DNA from: Acanthamoeba lenticulata
Lineage: Eukaryota > Discosea > Longamoebia > Acanthamoebidae
DNA: 11,187 nucleotides
Assembly: GCA_002179805.1 (NCBI GenBank)
Contig: NAVB01002594.1
Location: forward strand, 1-11,187
Direction of reading: 5' to 3'
The notes below the pieces were generated by a model. The model was not told where the DNA came from and did no database searches. It saw only the letters and a list, made by a program, of their open reading frames with translations. A program made the translations under genes and the position numbers. Position 1 is the first letter of the stretch; every line of letters begins with the position of its first letter. This document shows positions 8,292 to 11,187 of this stretch, piece after piece.

Positions 8292-9347
8292 TTAGATGTG
8301 CCTGAGCTCGGTGCCGATGCGAACTTCGTCGAGGAAGCCCTGGCGATCCCAAGTCTTAATGTGGGTGTCACGGTCGATGGTGGGCTTAGACTTGTCCTCG
8401 GTGGCAACGTGCTTGAGCTCGGCGCCGCTGCGCAGCTCGTCGAGCAGACGGGCCTTCTCGAAGCGGTGAACGATGGCCGTCTTGTCGAAGAACAGCTCCG
8501 GCCGGGACTTGTCAGTAGTCTCGACGTGCTTCAGGCCCCGGAGGTCGGTCGTTTCAATCTCCTTGAGGAGGCTGTCCCTCTTGCCCCAGGCAGCAGCGAG
8601 GTTGTGGAACAGGTCGAGGCGAGGTGCCGAGCGATCGTTGCTCTGATCGGCGCTTACCTTGTTCAGGCGCTGCACGTCGCTACGCTGGATGTCGGCCCAC
8701 AAGTTGGCGAGGAAATCAGTCCGGCGCAGCTTGAAGCCCTCGATCGGCATCGAGCGCACGAGGCCCTTCTCGTGGGTCTCGACAACCACAAGCGGCTTCA
8801 TGGTCTTCTTTTCGCGGATCTCGCGCAGGAGGGCCTGCTTGTTCCACTGCTTGAGCTTGAAGGCCTCAACGTCGGAGCCCTTGAACAGGTTGCGCACGTC
8901 GCGCTGCTCTTCCTTGAGGTCGACGGGCTTCAGGTGAGTCTTGTAGCGCTCAAAGCCGCCGATACGATCGATTTCGGCCATGAGGGCTTCGCGACGGATG
9001 AAGACTTGCATGAGCGCCTCAGCGTCAATGTGCTCCTGCTCATCGTTGCCGGCGCGCCGAGCCTTGTGGCCGCTGCCCTCCACCTTATCGTGGTGCGAAA
9101 GAACGGTCTCGCCCTTGACGCGCTGCTCGTGGCCTCGCTTCTCCAGCCGGTCGATGCTGAGCAGCTGACCAACGCGCTCCTTGACTTGGCCCACGAACTT
9201 GTCCTTGTAGCCGCCGAGCGCCGAGCCCTCTTCATTCATCTTCTCTCGCGCATCGTCGAGCTTGTCCTTGGCCTCGTGCAAGGTCTTCTTGGCTCCGTCG
9301 ACGAGCTGGTCCTTCATCTCGTTCATCTTCTTGTTGTGAGCGGCCAT
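8292..9347 (-). CDS. CsbD-like / beta-thymosin (WH2-type) repeat protein, 351 aa
   Basis: Single-exon gene. Residues 1-45 are a charged amphipathic helix. Residues 47-85 (DKFVGQVKERVGQLL, then SIDRLEKRGHEQRVKGE) resemble CsbD-family stress proteins. Residues 115-351 hold about six divergent beta-thymosin/WH2-like units, best preserved at the end: LLKEI...LKHVETTDKSRP (260-283), LLDEL...LKHVATEDKSKP (301-322) and FLDEV...LRHI (339-351). LKHxET-type motifs bind monomeric actin in beta-thymosins and in Acanthamoeba actobindin, so a cytoplasmic actin-monomer-binding role is likely. The first two or three units have lost most of the LKH motif. The start is the ATG at 9347 with strong context (ACAATGG). 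An in-frame ATG at 9452 would add 35 residues, mostly Asn/Thr encoded by an AAC repeat, which looks like 5' UTR. The gene is GC-rich and intronless, unlike its neighbours. Confidence 0.87.
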   Translation of the reverse strand: MAAHNKKMNEMKDQLVDGAKKTLHEAKDKLDDAREKMNEEGSALGGYKDKFVGQVKERVGQLLSIDRLEKRGHEQRVKGETVLSHHDKVEGSGHKARRAGNDEQEHIDAEALMQVFIRREALMAEIDRIGGFERYKTHLKPVDLKEEQRDVRNLFKGSDVEAFKLKQWNKQALLREIREKKTMKPLVVVETHEKGLVRSMPIEGFKLRRTDFLANLWADIQRSDVQRLNKVSADQSNDRSAPRLDLFHNLAAAWGKRDSLLKEIETTDLRGLKHVETTDKSRPELFFDKTAIVHRFEKARLLDELRSGAELKHVATEDKSKPTIDRDTHIKTWDRQGFLDEVRIGTELRHI

Positions 9348-9365
9348 TGTGTTGATGTTGCTGAT

Positions 9366-9403
9366 AAAGAGTGTGGTGTTGTTGTTGTTGCTGTTGTTGT
9401 TGA
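9366..9403. repeat. (GTT)n / (AAC)n tract in thymosin-gene 5' leader
   Basis: Imperfect trinucleotide run reading (CAA)n on the sense strand, 20 to 56 nt before the start codon. CAA-rich leaders are unstructured and commonly found in well-translated mRNAs. Translating it in frame would give an Asn-rich extension. Confidence 0.75.
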
Positions 9404-9745
9404 GTCTTGAGTGATTGTGTTGTGTTGTTGACCGCCTCTTCAATCCCGTCATTTTGTAGTTGGCACGGTGAAGCAGCCCACAGAGGGGGTCCAGCTAGAT
9501 TTCCTTTCTTTCTTTGTTGTTTGCACTGGGCTGCCCTCGTGGCTGGCCGCGAGACAAAAAAGTTGGCCGCTCTTTTCGCCCGAATCCCCTTGCTCGTGCC
9601 TTGTCCCGCGCAAAATTCTTCTTATTTTCCGTCGACCGGCCCAAACATGTTTGTTGCAGCTGCAAAGCGCCAGAGAGAGGGCTATCTGGGAGTGACGTGC
9701 AGATATCCCTTCCTTTCCTGGGTTTCGTCGATTCTTCTTTGATTG

Positions 9746-9759
9746 CTGGGTTAACCCAG
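9746..9759. promoter_or_regulatory. 14-bp perfect palindrome with GGGTTAACCC core
   Basis: The sequence CTGGGTTAACCCAG is self-complementary and lies 20 bp beyond the TBCA stop codon. Each half contains a GGGTTA unit, identical to a permuted telomeric repeat. It could be a protein-binding palindrome, a hairpin in the TBCA 3' UTR, or chance. No function is assigned. Confidence 0.3.
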
Positions 9760-9778
9760 TCTGGACCTGGCCGCACAT

Positions 9779-10462
9779 CTAGAGTTCGAGTGCCTCGCGT
9801 GCGGTACTCCATTCAGCTGATTCCTTGATGGCGTCCACCAGTTCAGACGCTTCCACGGCCTCCTGCCCGAGTTGACACGTGACGCCAGAGAGTGAGTTTG
9901 CACTTGAGTGAAAGTGACCAAACTTGCTAAATTCAATAGTTGCGCAGGAGACGCGCGCAGGCTCGTACGAGTTGTTCGGAGAGAGCGAGCTTGGCCTGCT
10001 CAAATCGCGCTTGCGCGTCAGGGATCATGCTGCGTGACTCCTCGAGTATCTCCAACTGCACAACGCGCGTTTGGAGCCACAACACACACACAACAACAAC
10101 AACAACCCCACTTTAACGCCGTCCTCTTGGTGGCAACCCTACTCAGAGCGGTGGTGGTGGGGTGCAGTGCACTACCTGCTTGCGAATGTCCGCTTCATCC
10201 TTGCCATCTTCCTGCATTTTGGCAATTTTTTGCTGCTGTTCGTACACTTCGTTCTGGTACATCGCGACTTCTTTTCGCAGCCTGCCGCACGCCCCCCAGC
10301 TCCAAAAACGTAAGCTTGATCTTGAATCACTACTAGTTTTCAATTTGGAGACGCAGATAAACGGCCGTTCGAATTCGCTAACCTGGTAAAGGTGCCCGTC
10401 TTGATTTTGAGTTGCTTCTTAAGCTCGGTCGCTGGGTCGGTCTGCTTGGCTTGCCTCCTCAT
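9779..10462 (-). CDS. TBCA: Tubulin-binding cofactor A (tubulin folding), 118 aa
   Basis: Four exons: 10462-10383, 10281-10176, 10055-9969 and 9862-9779; total 357 nt. All three introns (101, 120 and 106 nt) are GT-AG and in phase. The protein matches the TBCA/Rbl2 family in order: LKIKTGTFTRLRKEVAMY (18-35), then QQQKIAKMQEDGKDEADIRK, then LEESRSMIPDAQARFEQA, then a short C-terminal helix. TBCA is a small three-helix bundle that captures beta-tubulin released from the chaperonin and hands it to the other folding cofactors in the cytosol. The length compares with about 108 residues in animals. The start is an ATG followed by a basic leader (MRRQAKQT). It is preceded 19 bp upstream by a perfect inverted repeat. 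No AATAAA is visible downstream of the stop. Confidence 0.95.
10080..10107. repeat. (CA)n/(CAA)n microsatellite in TBCA intron 2
   Basis: An ACACACAC run followed by five to six CAA units, inside the 120-nt intron 10056-10175 and just upstream (sense strand) of the acceptor at 10056. Confidence 0.85.
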
Positions 10463-10480
10463 CTTCTGCTCACCACGCGT

Positions 10481-10501
10481 TTGTACAATTGAATTGTACA
10501 A
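10481..10501. promoter_or_regulatory. Perfect 10-bp inverted repeat upstream of TBCA
   Basis: Arms TTGTACAATT and AATTGTACAA flank a single G. The element lies 18 to 39 bp before the TBCA start codon, in the 149-bp gap to the next gene. It could be a dimer-binding operator-like element in the promoter, or a hairpin in the 5' UTR. The sequence is AT-rich and unlike the surrounding coding DNA. Function is inferred from position and symmetry only. Confidence 0.45.
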
Positions 10502-10534
10502 TTCTTTTTCTTTTTAAAAATTTGGGTATGCACT

Positions 10535-10559
10535 TTTATTGTTTTTTTTTCTATTTATT
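10535..10559 (-). terminator. Two poly(A) signals AATAAA for the Ser-rich gene
   Basis: AATAAA occurs twice on the minus strand (10554-10559 and 10535-10540), 53 and 72 bases after the stop codon, in an A/T-rich stretch. The two copies may give alternative cleavage sites. Confidence 0.6.
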
Positions 10560-10611
10560 TTTAAATACAGTTTCGGTCTGGCAAAGGCGAAAAAATGACG
10601 CTCCAGCAGCG

Positions 10612-11187
10612 CTAGAAGAAGTTGACAGCGTTCTCCTTGTCTTCGGCGTCGGCGGGAGTGGTGCAGATGGTCGCGCGACCACTCTTTTTGAGGATACCTT
10701 TGAGTTGCTGCGACGGTGCAGCCGTGCTGGGCAGCACGGATTGCCGGTGGTTGGGGACTGCATTGGTCTTGTGCAACTTCATCTTGAGGTCGCACATGCG
10801 CTGCTTAAGGCTGGTGGCGGATGATGATGACGATGAAGTAGTAGAGGAGGAGGAGGACGAAGAGGAGGACGAGGACGAGGAGGCCGAAGAAGAGCTTCGC
10901 GAAGACAGCACACTTGAGGCCGGCTGCGCTGGTGAATCCTCCAGCACAGCGACGCTGTGGCTAGCGGTAGGGACAACAAAGCGATCGCCGTCATCGTTAT
11001 CGTCAACGTCGTCGGCGTCATCATAATCATCCACAGGTCGGAGGGCTGGCTCAGGACGCTTCTGGCTCGATGATGAGGCCTCATCGTGGTGCACCACCAG
11101 GGAGCTGAGCGGGACAACAATGGTCTGCGTCGGCTCGGGACGGAAGAGAGACGGATCGGGTGCCGTGTAACTGCCGCCGCACCGAGA
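10612..11187 (-). CDS. Ser/Asp-rich low-complexity protein with C-terminal KEN box (partial)
   Basis: The open frame enters from the right edge and runs 191 codons to a TAG at 10614-10612, so the N-terminus lies outside the window. Visible parts, in order, numbered from the window edge: a Pro-containing segment; an acidic tract rich in Asp (about 52-68); a long Ser-rich tract encoded by mixed Ser codons (about 92-125); a basic segment SLKQRMCDLKMKLHK; QQLKGILKKSGR; and the C-terminus EDKENAVNFF. The KEN tripeptide (184-186) is the known APC/C degron. Short basic GILKK-type motifs beside disordered tracts occur in nuclear cell-cycle proteins. I do not recognise the family. The protein is predicted to be largely disordered. 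Two poly(A) signals follow. Confidence 0.65.
   Translation of the reverse strand, partial: SRCGGSYTAPDPSLFRPEPTQTIVVPLSSLVVHHDEASSSSQKRPEPALRPVDDYDDADDVDDNDDGDRFVVPTASHSVAVLEDSPAQPASSVLSSRSSSSASSSSSSSSSSSSSTTSSSSSSATSLKQRMCDLKMKLHKTNAVPNHRQSVLPSTAAPSQQLKGILKKSGRATICTTPADAEDKENAVNFF
10826..10893. repeat. Ser-codon low-complexity tract (GAG/GAC/GAT-rich on plus strand)
   Basis: Imperfect trinucleotide tract (GAGGAGGAC-type units) coding for Ser on the minus strand. Because AGC, TCC, TCG and TCA codons are mixed, the tract appears to be kept as protein sequence rather than as a fresh microsatellite. The antisense strand would encode Glu/Asp and gives a misleading acidic open frame. Confidence 0.7.

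Larger units (their letters stand above)
9348..9778. other. Intergenic region: thymosin-gene promoter and TBCA 3' flank
   Basis: This 431-bp gap holds the promoter and AAC-rich 5' UTR of the thymosin-repeat gene, and the 3' UTR of TBCA. It contains a 14-bp perfect palindrome at 9746-9759. No TATA box, AATAAA or RNA gene is visible on the minus strand. Open frames here have no protein-like character. Confidence 0.6.

Noticed and set aside
8640..8660. A strong donor-like GTAAGC inside the thymosin-repeat gene
   Set aside because: No good acceptor follows in phase, and the sequence across it continues a thymosin unit in frame, so I treat it as exonic.
8229..9410. A 393-codon open frame on the plus strand, rich in Leu, Val and Ala
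   Set aside because: It is the exact antisense of the thymosin-repeat gene. The minus-strand product has recognisable motifs, while the plus-strand product is a Leu/Val/Glu mixture typical of antisense reading of GC-rich codons.
9348..9452. Upstream in-frame ATG giving a 386-residue thymosin-repeat protein
   Set aside because: The added residues come from an AAC-repeat leader and are Asn/Thr-rich; the downstream ATG has better context and starts the conserved-looking part.
10622..11026. A plus-strand frame with a long Glu/Asp tract
   Set aside because: The acidic tract is the antisense of the Ser-rich tract. The minus frame runs to a stop followed by poly(A) signals and has a more protein-like C-terminus.
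1..11187. tRNA, rRNA, CRISPR arrays or transposon terminal repeats
   Set aside because: None was seen by reading both strands. Repeats here are telomeric units, microsatellites and short dyads only. I could not run covariance models.

Overview
This window is a chromosome end from an intron-rich unicellular eukaryote. It opens with about eleven CCCTAA units, which is TTAGGG-type telomere with the C-rich strand at the 5' end as expected for a left arm. Inside it are split genes with short GT-AG introns. The gene set (ADA2, tubulin cofactor A, a beta-thymosin/WH2 repeat protein resembling Acanthamoeba actobindin, and a divergent protein kinase) and the gene architecture fit an amoebozoan, most likely Acanthamoeba or a relative. 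That assignment is an inference from gene style, not a database result.

All six genes lie on the minus strand and are transcribed toward the telomere. From the telomere inward: (1) the 5' part of a secreted beta-helix-like protein gene, cut off by the telomere (64-590); (2) a 12-exon gene for a 733-residue protein with an unrecognised N-terminal half and a C-terminal protein kinase domain whose DFG motif reads DFE (954-3983); (3) an 18-exon gene for the SAGA adaptor ADA2, with ZZ, SANT and SWIRM domains, 505 residues (4201-7936); (4) an intronless gene for a 351-residue protein joining a CsbD-like segment to about six beta-thymosin/WH2-like actin-binding repeats (8292-9347); (5) a 4-exon gene for tubulin-binding cofactor A, 118 residues (9779-10462); (6) the C-terminal part of a Ser- and Asp-rich protein ending in a KEN box, running off the right edge (10612-11187).

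I built the exon models by hand. Every junction is GT-AG and keeps phase, and the four complete coding sequences (genes 2 to 5) sum to multiples of three (2202, 1518, 1056 and 357 nt). The gaps between genes are short (149 to 431 bp). Some hold AATAAA signals for the upstream gene and perfect inverted repeats just upstream of start codons. The genes do not form a pathway: they are ordinary housekeeping genes (chromatin, tubulin folding, actin binding) that lie unusually close to a telomere. The best candidates for something undescribed are the telomere-truncated secreted gene whose stop codon is supplied by the telomeric repeat, the unknown-domain/DFE kinase, and the CsbD-thymosin fusion.
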